The position numbers and the translations under genes were made by a program. A stretch of DNA of 64,000 nt from Thiotrichales bacterium (GTDB lineage Bacteria; Pseudomonadota; Gammaproteobacteria; Francisellales; CACEW01): assembly GCA_947476405.1 (NCBI GenBank), contig CANJQG010000002.1, positions 1-64,000 on the forward strand, written 5' to 3'. Within the stretch, counting starts at the first letter, position 1; every line of letters begins with the position of its first letter. Positions 1 through 7,854 of this stretch are shown piece after piece. Below the pieces are notes generated by a model. It ran no database searches. It was not told the DNA's origin and saw nothing but the letters and a program-made list of their open reading frames with translations.

Positions 1-180
1 AGCGAATCATTTAAAGCCCTTTGAATATCTCAAATATTTACTAACTGAGATCAAGTTCGCCACGACAGATGCCGCTTTGCTTAAGCTTTTGCCACATCAT
101 GCCAAGTTGGATCTCAATCTGGATTTGCATTATAAGGTCAAGCCCTCAGACTGAGTAGATGCGGTTGTTTGAACGCATAC
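1..180 (+). mobile_element. IS66-family element, right end (partial)
   Basis: The window opens inside an IS66-type insertion sequence. Positions 2-154 encode the last 50 residues of the transposase. About 26 bases further on, bases 161-180, read on the minus strand, begin GTATGCGTTC. This resembles the GTAAGCG-type terminal inverted repeat of IS66 elements, so the element probably ends at about 180. The boundary is inferred from memory of the family consensus; the left end lies outside the window, so neither the repeat pair nor a target duplication can be confirmed. Confidence 0.5.
2..154 (+). CDS. IS66 transposase, C-terminal end (partial)
   Basis: This reading frame is open from the window edge and stops with TGA at 152-154. 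It encodes a segment beginning NHLKPFEYLKYLL and continuing LKLLPHH, which matches the short C-terminal domain of IS66 transposases (family pattern LKPFDYLRYLF followed by LLPW). The catalytic core would lie upstream of the window, so intactness cannot be judged. It runs against the convergent gene on the minus strand, whose last codons overlap it by 17 bases. Confidence 0.6.
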   Translation, partial: ANHLKPFEYLKYLLTEIKFATTDAALLKLLPHHAKLDLNLDLHYKVKPSD

Positions 181-1895
181 GTTCTTAGGTTCACATCAGC
201 ACGCAGCTTTTCAACATCTGAAGTTCCACAAAAGAAAGAAAAGCATCCTGATTTTTTAAACGTAGGTTCAGGCAAAACATCAACCACGCGACCCAAAATA
301 CAATTAATTAAATTAGTCCGCAAACCTGTCAAGTCTATTTTTTCTGGAAAATTATCTGAAGCAGGCATCGCCGCCAACTGCTTATTAACCTGCTCTAATA
401 TCGGCATAAACTTTTTATAACGCGATTTAGCCCCCTCATCACACGACAATTCAACAAATCGATCACACAAAAGTCTTGTACTAGTTTTATGATCTTTTCC
501 ACGAAAAAAGTGTCGCTCACTATCAATCTCAAATGCTAAAAGCGCTTCTGGAATTTGTGTTAATAAAGTACTATCAGGCTTTTTTTGACCAATAAGCGTA
601 GGAGCAAGAATTGATAGCACAGTCTTCTTTCCAGTAATATGAGACCCAACCCCAACCTCAGTATTTTCTTCAAAATCACTTGATTTATTTTTGATATCTT
701 GCAATAGCTTATTAATTTTTCCATTTTTTAATGCTCTTAATTTTCCTTCTCTTAACCGCAACCGACTTTCAGTCATCTTATCATGATAGGCCTTATCCCT
801 CTGTGGTTCAAGATGAGATGAGGACGGGAAAGAATCTACATCCGATTCAGACCCTGTATCTGTATCCATGCCCGTCAATGAAGTTGAGCGTGACCCAGCC
901 TCTTCTTTGGCTTCACCCATGGAAAGCAATAATGCTGCTGAAACTGATACTGATGCTGCTACTGGCGCTACTCCTCTAGGCGCGCTCTCTTCTTCAACGT
1001 CTTCGACCGGAAATAACCGCTCATTAGATTCAAGCACCGAAACGCGTTTAAAATGATCAGGAAGATTTAAAAAAAACTCATCGTAGAAATGTTTTTTATT
1101 AGGTTCCTGCTTATTTCGTTCGGCCGATGCTTGCTCAAAGAGCCTAAACAAAGTAGCTGAATCTTGAGCATTCATTAATTCATTTTGTAAAAAATATTTT
1201 TCACACAATAAACTATCAAACGTAACGCTCCTCACTGGTGCTGCTACTCGTGCTGATGCTGGCGCCAAAGGTAAGTCAATCTTTTTTTGCAAAGCTTTGG
1301 AAGTGGAATTTTTCTTGAGCCTGTCCATAAGATTGAATTTTGCACTGTCAGCCTTACCGACTCTTGATGTCTGCGCTGGCAAGCTAAAAGCATCAAGAGT
1401 CGCCGGCTTTTTCTTGCTTGACCCAACCGGTAAATCTGGTACTAAAGTTGGTACTGCTTTTGCTATTAGCGTTGCTGCTGAAACGGGTGCTCGGACCAGA
1501 ATTGGAACTGAATCTACAAGTGAACTATCATTACTGTATGACTTCACTCGCGCTTCTAATTTAAGCATGACTGCTGATATAGTTCCGCCAGTAGCATGGT
1601 GAGCAGCTATATACTTCACCAATTCCTCATGAAAATCAACATAGGCATACAAATATAATTTTTCCTCATTACGATTCAATATATTTTCCATATCCTCAGA
1701 GGGATTGCTACTATTTAGAAGACTTTCTAGTTTCATAACATTCTCATTAATCTCAGAATATTTACAATGAAATAAACCTTTTAAAGCGGCATCCTGCAAT
1801 TCCTCTAAAGCTTCTAAAGCTTCTCTTTCTTTTTCAGCCTTGGACTTTAATGCATTTCCCACAAACCCAACAAACCCAACAACATGCTTAAACAT
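138..1895 (-). CDS. unrecognised 585-aa protein, possible effector
   Basis: I do not recognise this protein. The start is taken as the ATG at 1895 because a GGAGG sits five to six bases upstream (1901-1905); an in-frame TTG at 1907 overlaps that ribosome site. The protein is hydrophilic, with Ala/Ser/Pro-rich linkers around residues 130-230 and 300-370, lysine-rich helical stretches, and a C-terminal part near residue 550 with the cysteine-bearing motif GCFSFFCGT. There is no signal peptide, although the extreme N-terminus is weakly hydrophobic and repeats GFVG. Size, low-complexity linkers and a Dot/Icm background make a translocated effector plausible, but this is inference. The final 12 or so codons read into the IS66 end, so the native C-terminus was probably replaced by the insertion. 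Confidence 0.6.
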   Translation of the reverse strand: MFKHVVGFVGFVGNALKSKAEKEREALEALEELQDAALKGLFHCKYSEINENVMKLESLLNSSNPSEDMENILNRNEEKLYLYAYVDFHEELVKYIAAHHATGGTISAVMLKLEARVKSYSNDSSLVDSVPILVRAPVSAATLIAKAVPTLVPDLPVGSSKKKPATLDAFSLPAQTSRVGKADSAKFNLMDRLKKNSTSKALQKKIDLPLAPASARVAAPVRSVTFDSLLCEKYFLQNELMNAQDSATLFRLFEQASAERNKQEPNKKHFYDEFFLNLPDHFKRVSVLESNERLFPVEDVEEESAPRGVAPVAASVSVSAALLLSMGEAKEEAGSRSTSLTGMDTDTGSESDVDSFPSSSHLEPQRDKAYHDKMTESRLRLREGKLRALKNGKINKLLQDIKNKSSDFEENTEVGVGSHITGKKTVLSILAPTLIGQKKPDSTLLTQIPEALLAFEIDSERHFFRGKDHKTSTRLLCDRFVELSCDEGAKSRYKKFMPILEQVNKQLAAMPASDNFPEKIDLTGLRTNLINCILGRVVDVLPEPTFKKSGCFSFFCGTSDVEKLRADVNLRTYAFKQPHLLSLRA

Positions 1896-2170
1896 AACAC
1901 CCTCCAAATTAAAAAAATTATTTATATAAAAATAATCTTAATGCGACATTCACTTCATTTTATTTTATTATTATACTATTTATTTGAGCCTCTTGAAATA
2001 TAAATATTATTTACTGATATTTATAGGTTCAAATAAATTTTAATCGCATATTTACTTATTGTTAATTCTGGCCACTTAATGAAGCCAGGCTTTGCCTTTA
2101 CACCTGCTTGATTAAAAAATCATAGTCATGCATGATATATCTTTAAGATAAATATTAATAAGGAAAGTCC

Positions 2171-2515
2171 ATGCTTGAACATGCTAACGAAACCGCTATC
2201 ATTGAACAGGGATTGATTCATGGATGGCTTGGCCTGCTGACGGGGGCCTATATTGGAAATTTTGGATTTGATATGGCTAAAACAGGGGCGCTTCTCGGAT
2301 TTTACTTTTGTGGCAGCATGGCCATGGGATACACTCATGGAAAAAGAGAGCCTACGAAGCCACTTCATTTTAGCGATGCAGCACTTTTCTTTCCTGCTTA
2401 TTTAGGGCATCTCTGCGCGGGGGGAACCGCTAAAATTCGATGCGGGAGAGACTCTGACGCAGCCGATGATCGGGCTCGAGCCCCTCTCCTTCTGGAGCTA
2501 ACAGGGCCAGTGTAA
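2171..2515 (+). CDS. small membrane protein, unknown
   Basis: A 114-residue protein preceded by AAGGAAAG about four bases upstream of the ATG. Residues 15-35 and 38-55 are hydrophobic (HGWLGLLTGAYIG, GALLGFYFCGSMAMG), suggesting two membrane segments or an amphipathic hairpin. The last ~24 residues (from about residue 91) are hydrophilic and come from a distinctly GC-richer stretch (about 2440-2515), which includes the 12-base palindrome GGGCTCGAGCCC. That tail may be a later addition or the result of a frame change. The gene ends five bases before the stop of the convergent acetamidase gene. Function unknown. Confidence 0.5.
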   Translation: MLEHANETAIIEQGLIHGWLGLLTGAYIGNFGFDMAKTGALLGFYFCGSMAMGYTHGKREPTKPLHFSDAALFFPAYLGHLCAGGTAKIRCGRDSDAADDRARAPLLLELTGPV

Positions 2516-2520
2516 GACCC

Positions 2521-3924
2521 CTAATACTGAGCCGTATTCACCCACAAGCTTTTGGGCATCATACAATGAACTTCTTTATCCCCTGAAATATAGGGTGCAA
2601 AACGACAATCCATTGCGATACTGGCTAAAACATAGGCGTCATTTAAGGCCATATTTCTTTGTTTAACCAAATCCTGCATCATCGCCCAGGACGCTTTCTT
2701 CATCGCTTGCAAAGCATCTGAATCCGAACCTACCGTCACAAATTCCTTATTATTGCTGACGACGGGCAAAGGCGCGGGGGTCGGCGCATTCGCATCTTTG
2801 GGAATCATACAATAAACGCCCTTCACGCCATTCACGACTTCTGATATTGGACAATTCCAAGTTCTGTAATAAAACTGAGTCGCTTGATCACGCGAGACTT
2901 TTTGTTCACCCATAATAAAATTAATACTTTCGGCTTGCGCAGAGGCCAAGGCTTTGTTTAAATCAGTGTCGTATCCGACGGTGATCCAATCTGTCGGCGT
3001 TTCAACCAGGGGACGATCCAGGCTTTTGTTTTTCAGAACGGTAATGGTGACATTCATTTCACTAAAGGCACTCTCAATCGCAGTAAGATCAATCTCACCA
3101 TTGCCCTGACCGGCATGCGAATCGCCTGTCCACAACATGCCGCCCTTCACAAATACAGGGAGATAAAGGGTAGTCCCCTCAACCATTTCACGCAAATCCA
3201 TATTGCCGCCAAAATCTCCGGGCGGAATACTGTCATAAATGCCTGCTTGAGCCCGCTCTACAGCAACCACACCGGGGAAGGGACGCAATGGAACCCGGAT
3301 ACCGGGACCAAAATCCATTTGATGATGATACACATCTAAATAAAAATATTTGACCTGCGCTTTAGGAAATTTTTCTGGAAACAATCCTTTGCCAGGCAAG
3401 GTATTATTGGAGGCCTGAGGCTTTAAAACAAGACGATTAATATGAATCGCCAACACATCGCCGGGCACTGCACCATTTATATAAATGGGCCCCGTCAAAG
3501 TATGCGGCCCGCGATTTGTATCCTCTGCTGTTAATTTTTCAACCGTTTCAATGGGAACACCCGGAAGCAATTGATTTTCCATACAGGAAATGGTTTCAAT
3601 CATCACGGAATCCCCTGAGTTAATCACGAGAGCCGGTTTTTTGCTACTATCAAAAACACCCCAATTGGTGGTGGCGGGCGTTGCGGGCAAAATATAAAGT
3701 TTCGTTTTTTGACCTTTGACTAAAGGCTGCGCAACCATTAAGTTTTGATCGACCGGCGCGACAAAATACGGTAAATAATTTGGGTTGGAAGCATTATAAA
3801 TCGGCCCCGGGATACTTGAAATATTTGGCCCTGGAACCGCTGTAGAAGCGGCATTTTCGGCATAAGCCCCATTCATAAATAACGCACTTAAACACGCCAG
3901 ACTCACCCATTTCATTACGGCCAT
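2521..3924 (-). CDS. exported acetamidase/formamidase-family protein
   Basis: The protein belongs to the FmdA/AmdA family, which hydrolyses short amides to ammonia and a carboxylate. The family blocks GPHTLTGPIYINGAVPGD (around residue 140) and WTGDSHAGQGNGEI (around residue 265) are clear. Unlike the usual cytosolic enzymes of about 310-400 residues, this one has 467 residues and an N-terminal signal peptide ending near AYA (residue 22), so it is probably periplasmic. The C-terminal module appears twice: about residues 309-375 ending VYCMIPK, and about 394-463 ending VHCMMPK. The start ATG follows AAGGGGGAAAG; a second ATG lies three codons downstream. Substrate unknown. Confidence 0.85.
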   Translation of the reverse strand: MAVMKWVSLACLSALFMNGAYAENAASTAVPGPNISSIPGPIYNASNPNYLPYFVAPVDQNLMVAQPLVKGQKTKLYILPATPATTNWGVFDSSKKPALVINSGDSVMIETISCMENQLLPGVPIETVEKLTAEDTNRGPHTLTGPIYINGAVPGDVLAIHINRLVLKPQASNNTLPGKGLFPEKFPKAQVKYFYLDVYHHQMDFGPGIRVPLRPFPGVVAVERAQAGIYDSIPPGDFGGNMDLREMVEGTTLYLPVFVKGGMLWTGDSHAGQGNGEIDLTAIESAFSEMNVTITVLKNKSLDRPLVETPTDWITVGYDTDLNKALASAQAESINFIMGEQKVSRDQATQFYYRTWNCPISEVVNGVKGVYCMIPKDANAPTPAPLPVVSNNKEFVTVGSDSDALQAMKKASWAMMQDLVKQRNMALNDAYVLASIAMDCRFAPYISGDKEVHCMMPKSLWVNTAQY

Positions 3925-4007
3925 TTGTCTTTCCCCCTTCTAAAAAATTAACTGAATTGAATTTACCTTATCTTATCTTATCTATTTGCTTTATGTCAAG
4001 AATAGTA

Positions 4008-4319
4008 TCAATAGCTGGGCGATCCATTTGGATTGGGACGAGCGGGAATCGCATAAGGCGCAGCACCCGGAAATTGAGGCGATGCAGTGGGAATCACAGT
4101 GGACCCACGTGTATAAGGCTTCACCGTATAAGGCGTTGGTGTCGCAGCGGTTGACGCAGACTTAAACTGCCCCACTTGTGTCGCGGGCTGCACCAAAGGC
4201 GCAACTTGAATCAAAGGCTTCGGCGTTTGATAAAGACTGCTTGCGCCATCGGCAAACCCAGACTCCATACAAAAAAAACTCAAAGCCACGACCCAACAGC
4301 ACACACCGGATTTATTCAT
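4008..4319 (-). CDS. small exported Pro/Thr-rich protein
   Basis: The start is the ATG at 4319, which has GGAGTG five bases upstream; an in-frame TTG seven codons earlier overlaps that site and is rejected. The 103-residue product has a hydrophobic N-terminal segment (CCWVVALSFFCMESGFA) consistent with a signal peptide cleaved near residue 24. A low-complexity region rich in Pro, Thr, Ala and Gln follows, with no recognisable domain. It lies downstream of nothing obvious and is divergent from glmU, with about 95 bases between the two start codons. Function unknown; a periplasmic or surface linker protein is one guess. Confidence 0.5.
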   Translation of the reverse strand: MNKSGVCCWVVALSFFCMESGFADGASSLYQTPKPLIQVAPLVQPATQVGQFKSASTAATPTPYTVKPYTRGSTVIPTASPQFPGAAPYAIPARPNPNGSPSY

Positions 4320-4413
4320 TTTCACTCCACTCAAAAACAAGCATGATTCAATGATGCAATATTAACAAAAATCCTTTAAAATGAATACTCCAATTTTTAA
4401 CCCATTTGTATTT

Positions 4414-5784
4414 ATGAAATCTTTAAGTGTCATCATCCTCGCGGCGGGTTCTGGAACACGAATGGCCTCAAACAAGCCTAAAGTCCTGCATGAACTCGGC
4501 GGAAAAACCCTGCTTGATCATGTGATTGATGCCGTGCTGCCGCTTCATCCCGAACAACTTTTTGTGATTTATGGCCATATGGGCGAAGTCGTTTTAGACG
4601 CCATGCAACATCGGCAAAATCAAATCACCTGGGTGGAACAAAAACAGCGCCTCGGCACGGGACATGCCGTTCAGCAAGTTCTCCCGCTTTTAAACCTTGA
4701 CAACAACACCTTGATTTTGTGCGGAGACGTGCCCTTAATCAGTACCGCCACACTGCAGCATTTGATCGATGGAACGCAGAAAAATCAATTGGGCTTGATC
4801 ACCGCGCATCTCAAAAACCCCACGGGATTGGGCCGCATTATCCGAGATCCCTATCAACAGGTTCAAGGCATTATCGAAGAAAAAGATGCGAGCGACGTCC
4901 AAAAACAAATTACGGAAATCAATACTGGCATCTACTGCATTCCGACGATTTTATTACAAAAATGGCTTCCCAAACTGACCAATCAGAATAATCAAAAAGA
5001 ATATTATCTAACGGATGTGGTTCGCCTGGCCCATGAAGAACGCACGCCCATTACCGTTTCCAGCCCCGAAAAAACAGCCGAAATTTTTGGCACTAATACG
5101 CGAATTGAGCTTGCTGCACTGGAACGTATTTATCAGCAATGGCAATGTGAGGCCCTCATGCTGAAAGGCGTGAGTTTTCTTGACCCAAAACGGGTAGATA
5201 TTCGAGGCAATATTACCCCCGCACGCGATGTACTCATTGATGTCAACGTGATTTTAAAAGGCAAGGTGATTCTTGCTGAAAACTGTTCGATCGGCCCCCA
5301 TTGCATCCTCGAAAATGTCAGCTTAAAACCCGGCACGGTGATCCATGCCCACTCCATCATCCAGAATGCAGAAATCGGCGCAAACTGTGTCATTGGCCCT
5401 TTTGCCCGAATCCGCCCCGAAACCAAATTGGCTGATGGTGTCCATATCGGTAATTTTGTTGAACTGAAAAATGCCACGATCGGCGAAGGCTCCAAAGCCA
5501 ATCATCTGAGCTATTTGGGCGATACGATCATTGGCAAAAAAGTGAATATTGGCGCAGGGGTGATTACCTGCAATTATGATGGTGCGAACAAACATCAAAC
5601 CCAGATTGAAGATGATGCGTTTATTGGCTCAGATGTGCAGTTAATTGCCCCGATTACCGTTGGAAAAGGCGCGACCATTGGCGCTGGAACAACCTTGAGC
5701 CACAACGCACCTGCCGCTGAGTTAACGGTTGCAAGAGCAAAACAACAGACGATTTCGGGTTGGCAGCGCCCTAAAAAAAAATAG
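4414..5784 (+). CDS. glmU: bifunctional GlmU
   Basis: GlmU acetylates glucosamine-1-phosphate and then uridylylates it to UDP-GlcNAc, the precursor of peptidoglycan and LPS. The N-terminal pyrophosphorylase domain shows the nucleotide-binding motif LAAGSGTRM at residues 9-17. From about residue 250 a left-handed beta-helix of hexapeptide repeats carries the acetyltransferase, including the conserved GNFVELKNATIGEGSKANHL region. The ATG at 4414 gives 456 residues, the family's usual length; an ATG 11 codons earlier has no better ribosome site. glmS starts 16 bases after the stop, so the two steps of UDP-GlcNAc synthesis are co-transcribed. Confidence 0.97.
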   Translation: MKSLSVIILAAGSGTRMASNKPKVLHELGGKTLLDHVIDAVLPLHPEQLFVIYGHMGEVVLDAMQHRQNQITWVEQKQRLGTGHAVQQVLPLLNLDNNTLILCGDVPLISTATLQHLIDGTQKNQLGLITAHLKNPTGLGRIIRDPYQQVQGIIEEKDASDVQKQITEINTGIYCIPTILLQKWLPKLTNQNNQKEYYLTDVVRLAHEERTPITVSSPEKTAEIFGTNTRIELAALERIYQQWQCEALMLKGVSFLDPKRVDIRGNITPARDVLIDVNVILKGKVILAENCSIGPHCILENVSLKPGTVIHAHSIIQNAEIGANCVIGPFARIRPETKLADGVHIGNFVELKNATIGEGSKANHLSYLGDTIIGKKVNIGAGVITCNYDGANKHQTQIEDDAFIGSDVQLIAPITVGKGATIGAGTTLSHNAPAAELTVARAKQQTISGWQRPKKK

Positions 5785-5800
5785 AGAAGGAGTAAAAATC

Positions 5801-7615
5801 ATGTGTGGTATTGTCGGTGCAATTGCAGAAAGAAATATTGTTCCTATTTTAGTAGAAGGCTTACGTCGCCTGGAATATCGCGGTTATGATTCTGCCGGAT
5901 TGGCGATTATTGACGGTGAACATTTATTTAAACGCGTTCGAACCCTGGGCAAGGTACAGGAGCTGGCTAATCGCCTACAAGAACACCCCTTAAGTGGAAA
6001 AATCGGCATTGCCCATACGCGCTGGGCCACACACGGCAAGCCCTCTGAGGCCAATGCCCACCCCCATATCGTGGGCGATATCGTCGTTGTTCATAACGGC
6101 ATTATTGAAAATTATGCTGAACTGAAAATTGCACTTCAGAAAAAAGGCGTCACATTTCAATCCGAAACGGATACCGAAGTCATCGCCCATCTACTTGAGC
6201 AGGAAATGAAAACCGCCAAACACCCCCTTGATGCCATAAATGCGGTGGTTCCCTTATTAAAAGGAGCTTATGCTTTGGTCATCATGCATCGCCTGCACAA
6301 AGATCGGATTTTTGCGGTGCGAAAAGGCTCACCTCTCGTTATTGGTGTGGGAATTGAAGAAAATTTTGTAGGCTCTGACAGCCTCTCTCTTTTACCCGTC
6401 ACTCGGCGCTTTATTTATCTGGAAGAAGGCGATACCGCTGAATTAAGCCGCTTTGAAATCAAAATTTTTAATCATGGCAAAGCGGTTGAACGCCCCATTG
6501 AAGAGCTCAATCTCAATGATGATGCAGCCCTAAAAGGACATTATAAACATTTTATGCTTAAAGAAATTTTTGAACAGCCTCGTGTTGTGGCGAATATTTT
6601 ATCCCAATATGTCGAACATGAGCGTGTTTCACTAGAAAGCTTTGGCGAACGTGCACCCCATATTTTACCCAAAATAAAACACATTAAAATCGTCGCCTGT
6701 GGCACCAGTTATCATGCAGGCTTGATGGCCAAATACTGGCTGGAAGATTTAGCAGGCATCAGCTGTGATGTTGAAATTGCCAGTGAATATCGCTATCGCA
6801 AAAGCGTTGTCCCTACGGATTCGCTTTTTATCGCTATTTCTCAATCCGGCGAAACCGCAGACACACTCGCCGCACTGCGCTTAGCCAAAGAACAAGGCTA
6901 TCTCGCCAGCCTATCCATCTGCAATGTTCCCACCAGCACGATGGTGCGAGAAGCAGACTTATGCTTCCTGATGTGCGCAGGCCTGGAAGTCGGCGTCGCT
7001 TCAACCAAAGCGTTTACGGCTGAAATTTTGGGCCTGTTTTTACTGACTCTGGCTTTGGCTGAAATAAAAGGCCAGCGCCCCGTTAAAATAACAGAACTTC
7101 AGCATTTACCCAGCATCATGAATCAAATTCTCAACTTAGACAAAGAAATTGAAAAACTGGCAGAAAAATTTAAAGACAAAGAGCATGCCTTATTTTTAGG
7201 TCGTCATGTCTATTATCCACTTGCAATGGAAGCCGCTTTAAAAATGAAAGAGATTTCCTACATTCACGCAGAGGCCTATGCAGCAGGGGAACTCAAACAC
7301 GGCCCATTAGCGCTCGTCGATGATAAAATGCCTGTGATTGTGTTCCTTCCACCCGATGCTTTAGAGGAAAAAACCCGCTCCAATATCGAAGAAATCGCCA
7401 CACGCGGTGGTGAACTCTACGTCTTTGGTCAAGTGGATCAAATACCTGAACATGTTCATGCTAAATGGATTCACATTCCCTTTAATACGAATCCTGTACT
7501 CTATCCCTTGATTGCGATTATTGCGATGCAGCTTTTAGCGTATCATGTCGCAGTTTTAAAAGGGACCGATGTGGATCAACCCCGAAATTTAGCCAAAAGT
7601 GTCACTGTTGAATAA
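5801..7615 (+). CDS. glmS: glucosamine-6-phosphate synthase GlmS
   Basis: GlmS makes glucosamine-6-phosphate from fructose-6-phosphate and glutamine. The start ATG at 5801 follows GAGAAGGAG by about eight bases and is fixed by the enzyme itself, because Cys2 of MCGIVGA is the glutaminase nucleophile after Met removal. The N-terminal class-II amidotransferase domain (to about residue 230, with HTRWATHG) is followed by two SIS sugar-isomerase domains (ISQSGETADT near residue 350). The C-terminal tail ends AKSVTVE, as expected. The 604-residue length is normal. No ribozyme or long leader precedes it, so it depends on glmU transcription. Confidence 0.97.
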   Translation: MCGIVGAIAERNIVPILVEGLRRLEYRGYDSAGLAIIDGEHLFKRVRTLGKVQELANRLQEHPLSGKIGIAHTRWATHGKPSEANAHPHIVGDIVVVHNGIIENYAELKIALQKKGVTFQSETDTEVIAHLLEQEMKTAKHPLDAINAVVPLLKGAYALVIMHRLHKDRIFAVRKGSPLVIGVGIEENFVGSDSLSLLPVTRRFIYLEEGDTAELSRFEIKIFNHGKAVERPIEELNLNDDAALKGHYKHFMLKEIFEQPRVVANILSQYVEHERVSLESFGERAPHILPKIKHIKIVACGTSYHAGLMAKYWLEDLAGISCDVEIASEYRYRKSVVPTDSLFIAISQSGETADTLAALRLAKEQGYLASLSICNVPTSTMVREADLCFLMCAGLEVGVASTKAFTAEILGLFLLTLALAEIKGQRPVKITELQHLPSIMNQILNLDKEIEKLAEKFKDKEHALFLGRHVYYPLAMEAALKMKEISYIHAEAYAAGELKHGPLALVDDKMPVIVFLPPDALEEKTRSNIEEIATRGGELYVFGQVDQIPEHVHAKWIHIPFNTNPVLYPLIAIIAMQLLAYHVAVLKGTDVDQPRNLAKSVTVE

Positions 7616-7638
7616 TGAAACCTGATGGCCCGAGGGGT

Positions 7639-7779
7639 TCAAGGAGACGTTTTCTCAATGGTATAGTGCTTTGCGCCATAATACCCGCCAGCAGCACCTC
7701 CGCCCACCCACATGGCAATGCAACCACTCAGAAAGAAGGTCATAATCAATAATGGAATAGCGAGCTTTAATTTTTTCAT
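7639..7779 (-). CDS. small lipoprotein, 46 aa
   Basis: A short gene between glmS and lnt on the opposite strand. The N-terminus is a textbook lipoprotein signal: a KK charged start, a hydrophobic core LAIPLLIMTFFL, then the lipobox LSGC with the lipidated Cys at residue 20. The mature part is only 26 residues and contains a Gly-rich stretch (GGGAAGGYYGA) typical of glycine-zipper outer-membrane peptides. Lnt, encoded next door, would complete its acylation. There is no strong Shine-Dalgarno sequence. A well-formed promoter lies directly upstream. Confidence 0.6.
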   Translation of the reverse strand: MKKLKLAIPLLIMTFFLSGCIAMWVGGGAAGGYYGAKHYTIEKTSP

Positions 7780-7785
7780 TCAATT

Positions 7786-7814
7786 ATTATACCTGACTTG
7801 ACCCCAATCCTCAA
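7786..7814 (-). promoter_or_regulatory. candidate sigma-70 promoter of small lipoprotein
   Basis: On the minus strand TTGAGG (7814-7809) and TATAAT (7791-7786) are separated by exactly 17 bases. The expected transcription start falls at about 7779, the first base of the lipoprotein ATG. If used, this would give a leaderless or near-leaderless mRNA, in line with the absence of a Shine-Dalgarno. Confidence 0.5.
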
Positions 7815-7854
7815 GTCAACGGATAATAGCACTTATGCAAAAACAGGATTCTCT

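Noticed and set aside
1896..1990. PmrA-type direct repeat (CTTAA-N6-CTTAA) upstream of the possible effector
   Set aside because: Only one half-site-like CTTAAT is present, with no second copy at the right spacing.
2440..2520. Stem-rich GC stretch resembling a riboswitch (glycine-like GCGGGAGAG start)
   Set aside because: The conserved core elements do not follow in order, and it lies at the 3' end of a gene facing a convergent gene.
5133..5598. Open frames on the minus strand inside glmU
   Set aside because: They are antisense shadows of the hexapeptide-repeat region with no ribosome sites or protein-like composition.
5785..5800. Possible glmS ribozyme or regulatory leader
   Set aside because: Only 16 bases separate glmU and glmS, all used by the ribosome site.
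7798..7854. Longer Lnt start at TTG 7798
   Set aside because: The extension is polar, lacks a ribosome site and overlaps the lipoprotein promoter; ATG 7855 fits the family start.
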